In this document: positions 30,155 through 37,469 of the stretch, in pieces
How positions within the stretch are numbered: position 1 is the first letter of the stretch
Layout: the number at the start of each line of letters is the position of its first letter
NCBI GenBank assembly: GCA_038042195.1
Contig: JBBTET010000028.1
Location: forward strand, 1 to 37,469
Source of the DNA: JACRIM01 sp038042195
Lineage (GTDB): Bacteria; Planctomycetota; Phycisphaerae; UBA1845; UTPLA1
DNA length: 37,469 nt
Reading direction: 5' to 3'
Made by a program: the position numbers and the translations under genes
The notes under the pieces: generated by a model
The model's database searches: none
What the model saw: the letters and a program-made list of their open reading frames with translations, nothing else
Told to the model about the DNA's origin: nothing

Positions 30155-31902
30155 CAGGAGCCTTTCGCTTGAGCAACGGAGGCGGTACGGCCGGATTTGG
30201 CCAAGGCGTTGAGCGACGCCGGAAAAAATCGCAACCGCTTCGATGACAATGGCTCGTTGAATCGCACGCGCATCGCGTCGACGAAGTCGTCCCCGCGCAC
30301 GGCCGCGACCTCCGCGGTGAAGTGCTTTGTACGAAAGCTCTGGCCGACGCACGGCGTCCAATCTCGGGCCAGGGCCAGCGTGTGCACACGAGCGCCAAGC
30401 AACGATTGCCTGCCGGCGCGCACCAGCAACGTGCGATCATCCTCCACGTCCGTGATGGCCTCGATCCCGGGCGGCAGAAAATAAATAAGCGCGACGTCTT
30501 GCAGCCCAGTCAAATACTCCAATCGGTCGCCGCTGCAAATGTTGTCCACAATGGAGTCGGCCTGGGTGGCGAAGAGTACGTCACCACTTGCCAATGGCGG
30601 CGAGCAGTTTGCGGACATCTCTTCGATGCGAGCTCGCGCAGAGGACTCGGCCTGATTGAGAAATAACACCGAGCCAATCACGCAGCCGGCGCTGATCGCG
30701 CCGTTGGCCGTTAAGAACCAGTGGCGCAGCGGGCTGGGAATGAAAACGTCCTCTTCGCGCGCCGGCACGATCAATCCCGACAGGAGATAGACCCAACCAA
30801 CGGTCGCGGCACAAATATATCTTGCACTGGGGGCAATGGATTTCAAACACGGCACGACGAAGAGCACGACCCAGATCAAGAAGAAAAGTGCCGCCGGATC
30901 CCCCTTCGCGCTACGTCGCAGGAACACCACGGCGGGAATGACCAGCAACGCGGCAACCGCCCCCACCGCGAGATTCTGCTCCGTTGTTGCCGACAGCAGC
31001 GCGTCGATGGGAAACCCCATCGTCCATACAGCCGCGTACAACAGAAGCGAAAGCCACCAACTGGTACCGGCAACGGCCGAACCCGCGTAGGTGCTGCCCA
31101 TGTCGAATGCCCAGGGGCGGGTGTATCGGAAATACGCCACGTATCCCAGGGCGATCACGCACATCATGCCGGCGATGAGTGCATTCTGCGGCCGAGCAAA
31201 TCGCTCAGAGCGCCGTCGCCGTACGAGTAGCTCATGTCCGACAATGACCGCGGGCAATGCGATAGCAACCTCCTTCGCAAGGAGGGCAAAGACAAGTCCG
31301 CCGACCGCCAAAAGGACTTGCCATGCGCGCGGCCGATTCCAAGCCGCCCAATACGCACCGGCGGAGAACGCCACACCCAGGACGACCAGCATGTCCGAGC
31401 GATTGCACATCCAAACCGTGGGGGCTGCGACCGTCTGGGACACTCCGAAAAAGAATGTGGCCACGCCGGCTCGGATCGTGTCGGCCCGTATCTGAAGAAA
31501 CATCCAACGAACGGCAATCAGCGCTCCGGCAAACACCGCCAGGCTCATCAGTCGGTGGCCGAGAACGTTGCGCCCGAAGAGCCGGACGGCCGTGAGGAAT
31601 GTCCACTCGCTCAGCGGGCGGAGAAAATCCTGGCGTCCCTGCTCTGGCATCCACCAAGGCACCGTTCCCCGGCTGCGCAGTTCATTCCATCCATGATCCG
31701 ACTTGGCAAAACGAAACAAGTCCGGCTCGGTCGACTCGCCGCGAAGGTAGCGTTCGCATTTGAGGATCATGTGCAGATCGTCGGAAAGCAACGGACCGGT
31801 AATGGTCCAACTGTAGAGCACCAGTGGAACCCCCATCCAAAACAAACGCGCCCGTGAGGCAGCGCGTATAAAGCAGAATATCCGGTCGAGGAACCGCATC
31901 AT
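30154..31902 (-). CDS. GT-C type membrane glycosyltransferase-like protein
   Basis: This 582-residue protein has about 10-12 membrane segments and the features of PMT/ArnT-like (GT-C) glycosyltransferases: an early acidic motif in the first external loop (GPLLSDDLHMILK, the DD pair being the usual catalytic/metal site, about residues 36-48), then alternating helices, e.g. AGALIAVRWMFLQIRADTIR and LAKEVAIALPAVIVGHELLV (KE motif). The C-terminal 170 residues are soluble and periplasmic-looking. Such enzymes transfer sugars from polyprenyl-phosphate donors outside the membrane. It is the first of two overlapping genes with the acyltransferase and lies 63 bp from the GT2 gene end on the same strand. 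Confidence 0.82.
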   Translation of the reverse strand: MMRFLDRIFCFIRAASRARLFWMGVPLVLYSWTITGPLLSDDLHMILKCERYLRGESTEPDLFRFAKSDHGWNELRSRGTVPWWMPEQGRQDFLRPLSEWTFLTAVRLFGRNVLGHRLMSLAVFAGALIAVRWMFLQIRADTIRAGVATFFFGVSQTVAAPTVWMCNRSDMLVVLGVAFSAGAYWAAWNRPRAWQVLLAVGGLVFALLAKEVAIALPAVIVGHELLVRRRRSERFARPQNALIAGMMCVIALGYVAYFRYTRPWAFDMGSTYAGSAVAGTSWWLSLLLYAAVWTMGFPIDALLSATTEQNLAVGAVAALLVIPAVVFLRRSAKGDPAALFFLIWVVLFVVPCLKSIAPSARYICAATVGWVYLLSGLIVPAREEDVFIPSPLRHWFLTANGAISAGCVIGSVLFLNQAESSARARIEEMSANCSPPLASGDVLFATQADSIVDNICSGDRLEYLTGLQDVALIYFLPPGIEAITDVEDDRTLLVRAGRQSLLGARVHTLALARDWTPCVGQSFRTKHFTAEVAAVRGDDFVDAMRVRFNEPLSSKRLRFFPASLNALAKSGRTASVAQAKGS

Positions 31903-31965
31903 TTCATTATCGCCTGATCGTTGCCCCCGATCAATGCGGACTGAACATGTCGGATGACGCGCGCG

Positions 31966-33144
31966 TCAGGTCGCCGGCTTTTCGTAGGTGGTGCCGCGCC
32001 AGGTAATCGGGCCGCCTCGAATCATGCTTCGAGTAGCCCGCAGACAAACAGCCAGGACCAGCACAGCGCCGAGCGGATGCAACAGCGACAGCCATCGATT
32101 GGTTCTCGCGCGGTCGTAGATCAGCCGACAGAGTAGGGCCGACAGCCCGAAATGCACGACGGCCATGCCTGCCCAAACCGTTGCCCACGGGACTGAAACA
32201 CCGCACGCGCGGGCAATACCAAGTCCGCCGAGAATTTCAACCGGTTGCAACGCCACGAAGTTGATCGCACCGAGCGTAATCATCATGCGCGGCAGGGTCT
32301 TGATGCCGCCGACGCAGGTGCGCGTCATGCCGAGAATTGTTTTCTTAAGGTTCCCATAGAACCGCACCGTGTAAAGTTGTGGAGCGAGTACATACGACAC
32401 GCGCTGGCCGGCCTTCTTCGCTAATCGCAAAAGTGCGCTGTCTTCGTCGTATGCCCGTATGACGGCCTCGTGTCCGCCAATGGTGTGATACGACGAACGT
32501 CGAGCCACCATGAACATGCTGCCGATGGCGACATCCGAATTGGGATCGCTGATAGCGCGCGGATCGTACCAAGCATAGGCCACGGCCCCGAACAGCGGCA
32601 CCAGCAGACGCTCCCAAAACATCGTCAAGTCCGGCGCACCCATTACCGCCAGCCAGTCCAGTTTGCTCGCTTGAAGATGGCGAACGATCGCGCGAAAGCA
32701 GTTCGGCTGCACGCGAAGATCACTGTCCATGAAAAAGACGATCTCTCCGGACAGCGACGACGTGATTTGCGAGATCGCGTGCGGCTTGCCATAAAGTCCG
32801 GCCGGTAACTCTTTGATCTCAACATACTTCACGCGCGGTTCACGATCCGCAATGGCGGACACGACACGGCCGGTGCCATCGGTTGAGCGGTCATTGACCA
32901 CGATCACCTGGAAGTCGGGATAGTCCTGGGCCAACGCCGCCTCAATACATGATGCGACGTGGGCTTCTTCATCCTTGACAGGAATCACAACGTCGATGCG
33001 CGGAGTTTGCCCATCCCCTGCGCTGGGTCGCATATCGAAGGCCGGCTGCTCCTCCACAAGTTGCATGGTTCGCCAGATGTTTTGGCACAACGACAGCAAC
33101 CCGAGGCCGTAGAGAATGGCGATGGTCCAGGCAATGTAGATCAC
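31966..33144 (-). CDS. GT2 family membrane glycosyltransferase
   Basis: This 392-residue enzyme has one N-terminal membrane helix (MIYIAWTIAILYGLGLLSLC), a GT-A catalytic domain and three or four C-terminal membrane helices. Within the catalytic domain are IDVVIPVKDEEAHVASCIEA (start of fold), VVNDRSTDGT, the metal-binding FMDSDLRV (DxD) and the acceptor-side RAYDEDSALL (ED). The layout is that of the HpnB/CrtQ-like and dolichyl-phosphate-mannose-synthase-like GT2 enzymes that glycosylate lipids at the inner face of the membrane. Neighbouring GT-C, acyltransferase and polyprenyl synthase genes support a lipid acceptor such as polyprenyl phosphate or a hopanoid/carotenoid-type lipid. Confidence 0.87.
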   Translation of the reverse strand: MIYIAWTIAILYGLGLLSLCQNIWRTMQLVEEQPAFDMRPSAGDGQTPRIDVVIPVKDEEAHVASCIEAALAQDYPDFQVIVVNDRSTDGTGRVVSAIADREPRVKYVEIKELPAGLYGKPHAISQITSSLSGEIVFFMDSDLRVQPNCFRAIVRHLQASKLDWLAVMGAPDLTMFWERLLVPLFGAVAYAWYDPRAISDPNSDVAIGSMFMVARRSSYHTIGGHEAVIRAYDEDSALLRLAKKAGQRVSYVLAPQLYTVRFYGNLKKTILGMTRTCVGGIKTLPRMMITLGAINFVALQPVEILGGLGIARACGVSVPWATVWAGMAVVHFGLSALLCRLIYDRARTNRWLSLLHPLGAVLVLAVCLRATRSMIRGGPITWRGTTYEKPAT

Positions 33145-33212
33145 ATGAAGACTCGCTGGGTTCGCAGCAAATGGTAATTGGATGATCGGGGAGTTGCCAG
33201 CCTGTGATGGTC

Positions 33213-34178
33213 TTACTGCCGTCGCTGTGTTACGAACTCCGCTGCGGCGATCAGTGCATCCTTCGCATCGCTCGCCGGCAGAATGGCCAGATGCTGCACG
33301 GCCGATTGCACATAGGCTCGCGCCGTGTCCATCGCGCCCTCCACGGAATCCCCCGAGCTGAGGATCGTCTGCAACTCATCACCACGCGCCCCGGCACTGA
33401 GTGCGTCGATCAACCTTTGGCGGCTCATCGCATCGGCCCGTTGCAGAAAGCGAATCGCCGGTAGCGTCAGCTTGCCCATCTCGGCGTCGCGCCCGACCGA
33501 CTTGCCCATCTCGGCTTGTGTCGCCGTTAGATCGAGCAGGTCATCCACGATCTGAAAAGCGATGCCAAGATCAATGCCAAACTCGGTCATGTGCCGGACC
33601 ACATCGACCGTCGCACCCGACGTCTCTGCACCCAACTCACCACACACGCCGGTCAGGGCCGCCGTCTTGCGACGAATGATCTCCAGATACTCATCCTCGG
33701 TCAGCGACCAGTTGCCCCGGTTGGCGATCTGCATCAACTCGCCTTCGCAGACCGTGTTGGTCACGTCGGCGATCCGTCGCGAGGCTCGCGTCGAACCCAG
33801 ACTGCTGCACAGGTGATACGAATGCGAGATGAGATAGTCGCCCAGCAGCACGGCCGCCTCGTTGCCGACCAGCCGATTCACCGTCGGGCTTCGTCGCCGC
33901 ACATCGGCCTCGTCGAGCACGTCGTCATGCACCAGCGTCGCCATGTGGACCATCTCCACGACGGCGGCGAGCACGACATGATCCCGTGTTAATTTGCCCG
34001 CGGCCATTCCCGAAAGAAGGAGCAACTGCGGACGCAACAGCTTGCCGCGATAGGCGCGAGTCCGCTCGGTGAGTTCGTTCACGAAAGGCAGGTCAGACCG
34101 AATCTCCCGATCGAAAACTTCAATCACGTCGGCAAGCTCGGCCTGAATCAGGTCTGTATGTACGGCAATGGTTGTCAT
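33213..34178 (-). CDS. Long-chain polyprenyl diphosphate synthase
   Basis: This 321-residue trans-isoprenyl diphosphate synthase elongates an allylic diphosphate with isopentenyl diphosphate. The first aspartate-rich motif is DDVLDEADVRR (85-95) and the second DDLLDLT (212-218); both are complete. The residues before the first motif, MVHMATLVHDD, are small/medium (Ala at -5), typical of octaprenyl/heptaprenyl long-chain enzymes (IspB type) rather than GGPP synthases. The product would be a quinone side chain or a lipid carrier. It lies at the start of the minus-strand lipid/glycan cluster with 68 bp to the GT2 gene. Confidence 0.93.
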   Translation of the reverse strand: MTTIAVHTDLIQAELADVIEVFDREIRSDLPFVNELTERTRAYRGKLLRPQLLLLSGMAAGKLTRDHVVLAAVVEMVHMATLVHDDVLDEADVRRRSPTVNRLVGNEAAVLLGDYLISHSYHLCSSLGSTRASRRIADVTNTVCEGELMQIANRGNWSLTEDEYLEIIRRKTAALTGVCGELGAETSGATVDVVRHMTEFGIDLGIAFQIVDDLLDLTATQAEMGKSVGRDAEMGKLTLPAIRFLQRADAMSRQRLIDALSAGARGDELQTILSSGDSVEGAMDTARAYVQSAVQHLAILPASDAKDALIAAAEFVTQRRQ

Positions 34179-34285
34179 GGTGCGTCGTGGAGACTCAGGG
34201 GATTCTAATGAGGGGCGCGGATGGATTGAATCGGCTCGCGCGATCTTTCAGAAGATTTGAAAACTCCGGGAACCCCCGCCAAGAG

Positions 34286-34828
34286 TCATTTCTTTCTTTG
34301 CGACCGAGCCACGCGCTTTTTTTTGACGCCGCCCTTGTTTCGCACCGACACACGGCTCCATGCCCCGGATCGACCACCGCTTTTTTCCTCCAACTGAATC
34401 GGCCCTATTGCCATGCCGCGGTCCACTGCCTTGCACATGTCGTAGATCGTCAACGCCGCCGCCGCTGCGCCGGCCAGTGCCTCCATCTCGACACCCGTCC
34501 GCGCCCGAACCGTCGCCTCGACCCGAATCCGCACTCGATCCGGCGGCGCGAGCGTAATGTCTACCTTCACCGCCTCCACCGGCAACGGATGACACAAAGG
34601 GATGAGCAGCGACGCCTGCTTCGCCGCTTGAATCCCCGCGATCCGCGCGACCGCCACCACGTCCCCTTTTGGGACGCGACCGTCGCGAAGCAGCGCGAGC
34701 GTCGCACGCTTCATTCGCACCTCCGCGGTCGCCACGGCCCGTCGCAGTGTCACCGCCTTCGACGAGACATCCACCATCCGCGCCGCGCCCTTCGCGTCGA
34801 GATGCGTCAGTTGTTCTTTGCGCGCCAT
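34286..34828 (-). CDS. moaC: Cyclic pyranopterin monophosphate synthase MoaC
   Basis: MoaC converts the MoaA product (3',8-cyclo-GTP) to cyclic pyranopterin monophosphate in molybdenum cofactor synthesis. This 180-residue protein has the conserved LTHLDAKGAARMVDVSSKAV start, the IPLCHPLPVEAVKVDITLAP strand (LCHPL motif), GVEMEALAGAAAAALTIYDM and the catalytic MCKAVDRGMAI. A basic tail of about 25 residues (...GGVKKKRVARSQRKK) extends the usual length of about 160. The ATG at 34828 matches the family start; the upstream frame to 34936 crosses the divergent promoter. No other moa or moe gene lies in the window. Confidence 0.95.
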   Translation of the reverse strand: MARKEQLTHLDAKGAARMVDVSSKAVTLRRAVATAEVRMKRATLALLRDGRVPKGDVVAVARIAGIQAAKQASLLIPLCHPLPVEAVKVDITLAPPDRVRIRVEATVRARTGVEMEALAGAAAAALTIYDMCKAVDRGMAIGPIQLEEKSGGRSGAWSRVSVRNKGGVKKKRVARSQRKK

Positions 34829-34857
34829 GCCCCGCATTAGACCGCAGGACGCGCGAA

Positions 34858-34887
34858 TTACCAACCCGCGCACCGCGCGTGTATACT
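34858..34887 (+). promoter_or_regulatory. Probable promoter of the MBL-fold gene
   Basis: TTACCA (34858-34863), an 18 bp spacer and TATACT (34882-34887) form a plausible promoter about 70 bp before the likely GTG start at 34958, within the region divergent from moaC. Confidence 0.5.
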
Positions 34888-34957
34888 CCGGCGTTTCAAG
34901 AACGGTCCGAACAGCGGACCCTACGTCTCTTTCCAATCATTGCTCCCGGAGACCCCA

Positions 34958-35833
34958 GTGGCCGCTCGGCTTGTTGAACATCGCCTCGCCGACATCCGAC
35001 TCGTCGGCTACAGCGTCGCCGGCGAGGAGACCGTCATCGCCGCGCCCGAGTTGAACGTCTGCTTCGACGTCGGCCGCGCCCCGCAAGAGATCATCAGCAT
35101 CGACAATGTTTTCCTCACCCACGGCCACATGGACCACTCGGCGGGCCTCGCCTACTACTTCAGCCAGCGAAACTTCATCGACAACGCCCCCGGCACCGTC
35201 ATCTGCCCACAGCCCCTCGTCCAGCCGATCAAAGAGCTCATGCACGTCTGGACGAAGATCGAGGGCCACCTGTCACCGCACAAGGTCATCGGCATTGCCG
35301 CGGGCGAGAGCTTTGAAATCCGTCGCGGCCTCGTTGCCAAGGCCTTCGACGTGAATCATCGCGTCGCCGCGTTGGGATTCTCCATCGTCGATGTGCGACA
35401 CAAATTGAAGCAAGAATACGCGACTCTCACCGGCCCCGAACTCGTCGCACTCAAGAAACAGGGCATCGCCATCGAGCATCAGGTCGAGGTACCGCTCGTC
35501 GCGTATTGCGGTGACACGGCCGAGGGGGCATGGCTCGATCTCGACATCGTGCGTCAGGCCAAGGTCATCATCATGGAGTGTACGTTCTTCGAGCCGGATC
35601 ACATTCGCCGGGCCCGCGACGGCTACCACCTGCACGTTCGCGACGCGGCGCGAATTCTCATGAAGCTCAGCAACGAGCACATTCTGCTGCACCACGTCAG
35701 CCGCCGCACCGGCATTGGTGAGGCTAAACGCACGCTTTCCAGTCTAGTCTCGCCGGAGATCATGGAGCGCGTCACGTTTTTTATGGATTATCGCAAGGCC
35801 GCGCCCCGGCCACACTTAGCCCCGGGTCAATGA
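34958..35833 (+). CDS. MBL-fold metallo-hydrolase, RNase Z-like
   Basis: This 291-residue metallo-beta-lactamase-fold protein has the signature THGHMDHSAGL (HxHxDH, about residues 54-64), then VAYCGDTAEGAW (Asp ligand) and HILLHHVSRR (final His). The GxTA-like DTAEG and the spacing between motifs resemble RNase Z and related nucleic-acid phosphodiesterases; a role in tRNA 3' processing is possible but not certain. Start choice: GTG at 34958 has GGAGA five bases upstream, whereas the TTG at 34940 has none. The gene's last 18 bp overlap the convergent GumK-like gene inside a shared hairpin. Confidence 0.86.
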   Translation: MAARLVEHRLADIRLVGYSVAGEETVIAAPELNVCFDVGRAPQEIISIDNVFLTHGHMDHSAGLAYYFSQRNFIDNAPGTVICPQPLVQPIKELMHVWTKIEGHLSPHKVIGIAAGESFEIRRGLVAKAFDVNHRVAALGFSIVDVRHKLKQEYATLTGPELVALKKQGIAIEHQVEVPLVAYCGDTAEGAWLDLDIVRQAKVIIMECTFFEPDHIRRARDGYHLHVRDAARILMKLSNEHILLHHVSRRTGIGEAKRTLSSLVSPEIMERVTFFMDYRKAAPRPHLAPGQ

Positions 35834-35844
35834 CCCAGGGCTAA
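35816..35844. terminator. Hairpin shared by two overlapping convergent gene ends
   Basis: TTAGCCC-c-GGGTCA (35816-35829) pairs with TGACCC-a-GGGCTAA (35831-35844), one mismatch in 14. It contains the TGA of the plus-strand MBL gene (35831-35833) and the complement of the TAA of the minus-strand glycosyltransferase (35816-35818). No T-tract follows, so it may act as a mutual stop for both transcripts rather than a canonical terminator. Confidence 0.6.
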
Positions 35845-36949
35845 ATGATGCGGATGTATCCCCCGCCAATTCGGCCGCCAATTCATCCCACGATTGAATG
35901 CCGTCACGGGCCACCGTCCTTCGATCCATCGCCTTTGCATCAACGAGGGCCTGCCGAATGCTCGCGTCGTCGCCCGGCTTGTAATAGAAAAAGTTCGTCC
36001 GCCCGCAACGAAGAAACTCCGGCACGACCACCGGCAGCCGACAGTAGGTGTATTGGATCACCTTCAGGCTATCCGTCAGCGACTCGCTTCCCGGTCGATA
36101 CAAACGATTCTGCAATCCGACATCTGCATGAACGATGTACGGCACCGTCTCGGCGAATGCGCACTCCCCATACGGAATGATGTTGTCGGCAGACGGCAGG
36201 TCGTCGATCGCGCCAAAAATGTGAAACCGCCACTCGGGCATCAGCCGGGCGGCGCGGGCGAGAAAGTCCGCGTCAAAGAACGAGTTGCCCACGAAGACGG
36301 CGTTGACGCAGCCTTTCTGGAACGGACTGTCGCAGGGCGTGTCGAAGGTCGGCTTGCGGATGCCGTGGTAGTGCAGCCGCGCGGTCGGCAGATGTCCGAA
36401 TCGCCGCAGGATGTACTCGCACGGCACGCTCACGAGATCGAACTTCGGTGCGACGCGATCCTCCGTCTCGATCACCAGCGGGTGATTCTTCAGATATCGC
36501 AAATCATCCGACACGCGATAGACGAACCGCGCCGCCGGGGCGAGTCGCTTACATCGATCAAACAGCAGAATACCCGGCGTGCTCTCGAAGATGATGAGAT
36601 TGGCATCGCGGATGCGCCCCTCAACCTCTCCCATCGGCAGCTCGCCATACCGCGAGAACAACCCCCGGCTCAGCGCGTTCAACAACCCCAGCCGCAGATT
36701 CGCCGGATGCCACGGCGTGTACCAGATAAAGCTGGTCAGTCGCGGATAGACCTGCTCAATGCGATTCGCCGCGTGATCCCCCAAAAACGCGAGCCGATAG
36801 TCCCCGCGCAGCCGCGACAACCGGCTCAGTGCGACCGTCACAAACGTCACATCCCACCCCGCCGCGTGATAGGCATCCGCCAACCCATGAAACCCCGCCC
36901 GCCGCTTGGAGGCATAGACGTGGTAGGAGATGAGGACAACGCGTTTCAT
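35816..36949 (-). CDS. GumK-like glycosyltransferase (GT70/GT-B)
   Basis: This 377-residue GT-B enzyme resembles GumK, the xanthan glucuronosyltransferase. MKRVVLISYHVYASKRRAGF and the following GWDVTFVTVALSRLSRLRGD match the GumK N-terminal domain, which binds the lipid-linked acceptor at the membrane. NAVFVGNSFFDADFL and IIPYGECAFAETVPYIVHAD with GLQNRLYRPGSESLTDSLKV form the sugar-nucleotide half, including the SLKVIQY donor-contact region. The sugar donor is unknown. The start chosen is the ATG at 36949; a second in-frame ATG 12 codons earlier (36985) would only add a Pro/Ser-rich extension. No other exopolysaccharide genes are beside it. Confidence 0.87.
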   Translation of the reverse strand: MKRVVLISYHVYASKRRAGFHGLADAYHAAGWDVTFVTVALSRLSRLRGDYRLAFLGDHAANRIEQVYPRLTSFIWYTPWHPANLRLGLLNALSRGLFSRYGELPMGEVEGRIRDANLIIFESTPGILLFDRCKRLAPAARFVYRVSDDLRYLKNHPLVIETEDRVAPKFDLVSVPCEYILRRFGHLPTARLHYHGIRKPTFDTPCDSPFQKGCVNAVFVGNSFFDADFLARAARLMPEWRFHIFGAIDDLPSADNIIPYGECAFAETVPYIVHADVGLQNRLYRPGSESLTDSLKVIQYTYCRLPVVVPEFLRCGRTNFFYYKPGDDASIRQALVDAKAMDRRTVARDGIQSWDELAAELAGDTSASFSPGSLTRG

Positions 36950-37128
36950 GGGTGATGAGGGAAGGGTAAGGGGTGTCGATGGCACTGGGCAATTGAAATC
37001 ACAACGACGGAGGGTTTCCGATGAGCAGGGGTGCTCGTCTGTGGCTAGGCAACCTCAGCAAAGCATGGTCTGATGGGTTGTGCTAAACTTAGACGTTCGA
37101 GGAAGCAATCCGATTGGAGTCCTTGGTC

Positions 37129-37377
37129 ATGGCATCTCGTTCACGAGTCGAAGTAAATCCGCGTGTCATGCTGGGCAAGCCGGTCATACGGGGCACTCGC
37201 GTACCGGTCGAACTGATTGTGCGTAAGCTCGGCGAAGGCGCAACCGAAGCGGATATCCTCGACGCATACCCACGCCTCTCGCCCAAGGATATTCAAGCAG
37301 CCCTGGCCTATGCCGCGAAGTCTGTCGCCCACGAGACAAGTTTTGACTACGTCCAGCGTCCTCCACGACCTCGATGA
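37129..37377 (+). CDS. DUF433 antitoxin
   Basis: This 82-residue protein carries the DUF433 signature VNPRVMLGKPVIRGTRVPVE followed by LIVRKLGEGATEADILDAYP and LSPKDIQAALAYAA, a winged-helix-like DNA-binding fold. DUF433 proteins are commonly the antitoxin (VapB45-type) to DUF5615 PIN-like toxins, and such a gene follows 12 bp downstream. GGAG lies nine bases before the ATG at 37129. The C-terminal 15 residues (SFDYVQRPPRPR) are the probable toxin-binding tail. Confidence 0.9.
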   Translation: MASRSRVEVNPRVMLGKPVIRGTRVPVELIVRKLGEGATEADILDAYPRLSPKDIQAALAYAAKSVAHETSFDYVQRPPRPR

Positions 37378-37389
37378 TGACGGTGGGCC

Positions 37390-37469
37390 ATGAAGTTTCT
37401 CGCGGATGAGAGTTGCGATTTCGCCGTGGTGCGGGCACTTCGTTTTATCGGTTTCGATGTACTGACAGT
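37390..37469 (+). CDS. DUF5615 PIN-like toxin, 5' end (partial)
   Basis: The window ends 26 codons into this gene. The visible part reads MKFLADESCDFAVVRALRFI followed by GFDVLT, which matches the start of DUF5615 (Mut7-C/VapC45-like) proteins, where the early Asp (ADE) is part of the predicted metal site. It begins 12 bp after the DUF433 stop, the standard arrangement of this toxin-antitoxin class. Everything beyond is outside the window. Confidence 0.8.
   Translation, partial: MKFLADESCDFAVVRALRFIGFDVLT

Noticed and set aside
35894..36955. 353-codon plus-strand ORF opposite the GumK-like gene
   Set aside because: Antisense to a recognisable glycosyltransferase and Arg/His/Gln-rich without a domain.

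Overview
This 37.5 kb, GC-rich window looks like ordinary chromosome from a free-living, Gram-negative-type bacterium, most probably a member of Planctomycetota. That placement is an inference. It rests on a PEP-CTERM/XDD4-type exosortase substrate, a secreted protein ending in dockerin-like EF-hand repeats, a membrane protein headed by a CxxC..CxxC zinc ribbon, a PPi-type phosphofructokinase, a GH57/GT4 glucan gene pair, and an ECF sigma factor next to a membrane VWA protein. I see no rRNA, tRNA, CRISPR array, phage or transposase gene.

Layout. 1-3013: the 5' part of secA (runs off the left edge), a small membrane protein, an SDR oxidoreductase and a zinc-ribbon membrane protein. 3114-6410: a half-length UvrA convergent with PPi-phosphofructokinase. 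6535-7362: a DUF1778/GNAT toxin-antitoxin operon with a clear promoter/operator. 7426-9973: GH57 amylase and GT4 glucan synthase. 10266-15076: AraC/GyrI-type regulator, VOC protein, a hypothetical protein, Uma2-type nuclease, NUDIX hydrolase and an RHH/PIN toxin-antitoxin operon. 15071-17018: family-4 uracil-DNA glycosylase, then phenylalanine 4-hydroxylase (phhA) behind a tyrosine-codon-rich leader and intrinsic terminator. 17097-20931: POT-like MFS transporter, DUF1015 protein and the XDD4 surface protein. 20943-26961: acetyltransferase, Bax-inhibitor-1 family protein, LOG protein, dockerin protein, VWA protein and ECF sigma factor. 26962-27733: a gene-free stretch made of palindromes and short repeats. 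27734-34178: Sua5, then a minus-strand run of condensation-type acyltransferase, GT-C membrane protein, GT2 and polyprenyl diphosphate synthase, which reads like a lipid-linked glycan or glycolipid module. 34286-37469: MoaC, an MBL-fold hydrolase, a GumK-like glycosyltransferase and a DUF433/DUF5615 toxin-antitoxin pair cut by the right edge.

The strongest candidate for something undescribed is the leader of phhA. A sigma70-like promoter (16053-16081) carries a perfect dyad in its spacer. It is followed within a few bases by a 20-codon ORF with seven Tyr codons, and then by a textbook terminator whose 5' arm can instead pair with a sequence inside the leader ORF. This is the architecture of ribosome-mediated attenuation, here apparently sensing Tyr-tRNA to control a Phe-to-Tyr enzyme, which would make phhA a biosynthetic gene. 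Other notable items are the single-module UvrA, two copies of a covarying three-way-junction repeat (1229-1285 and 27064-27117), a bulged long-stem element at 19901-19970, and a leader-like site at 27372-27482 with promoter, terminator, Shine-Dalgarno and ATG but no credible gene behind it.
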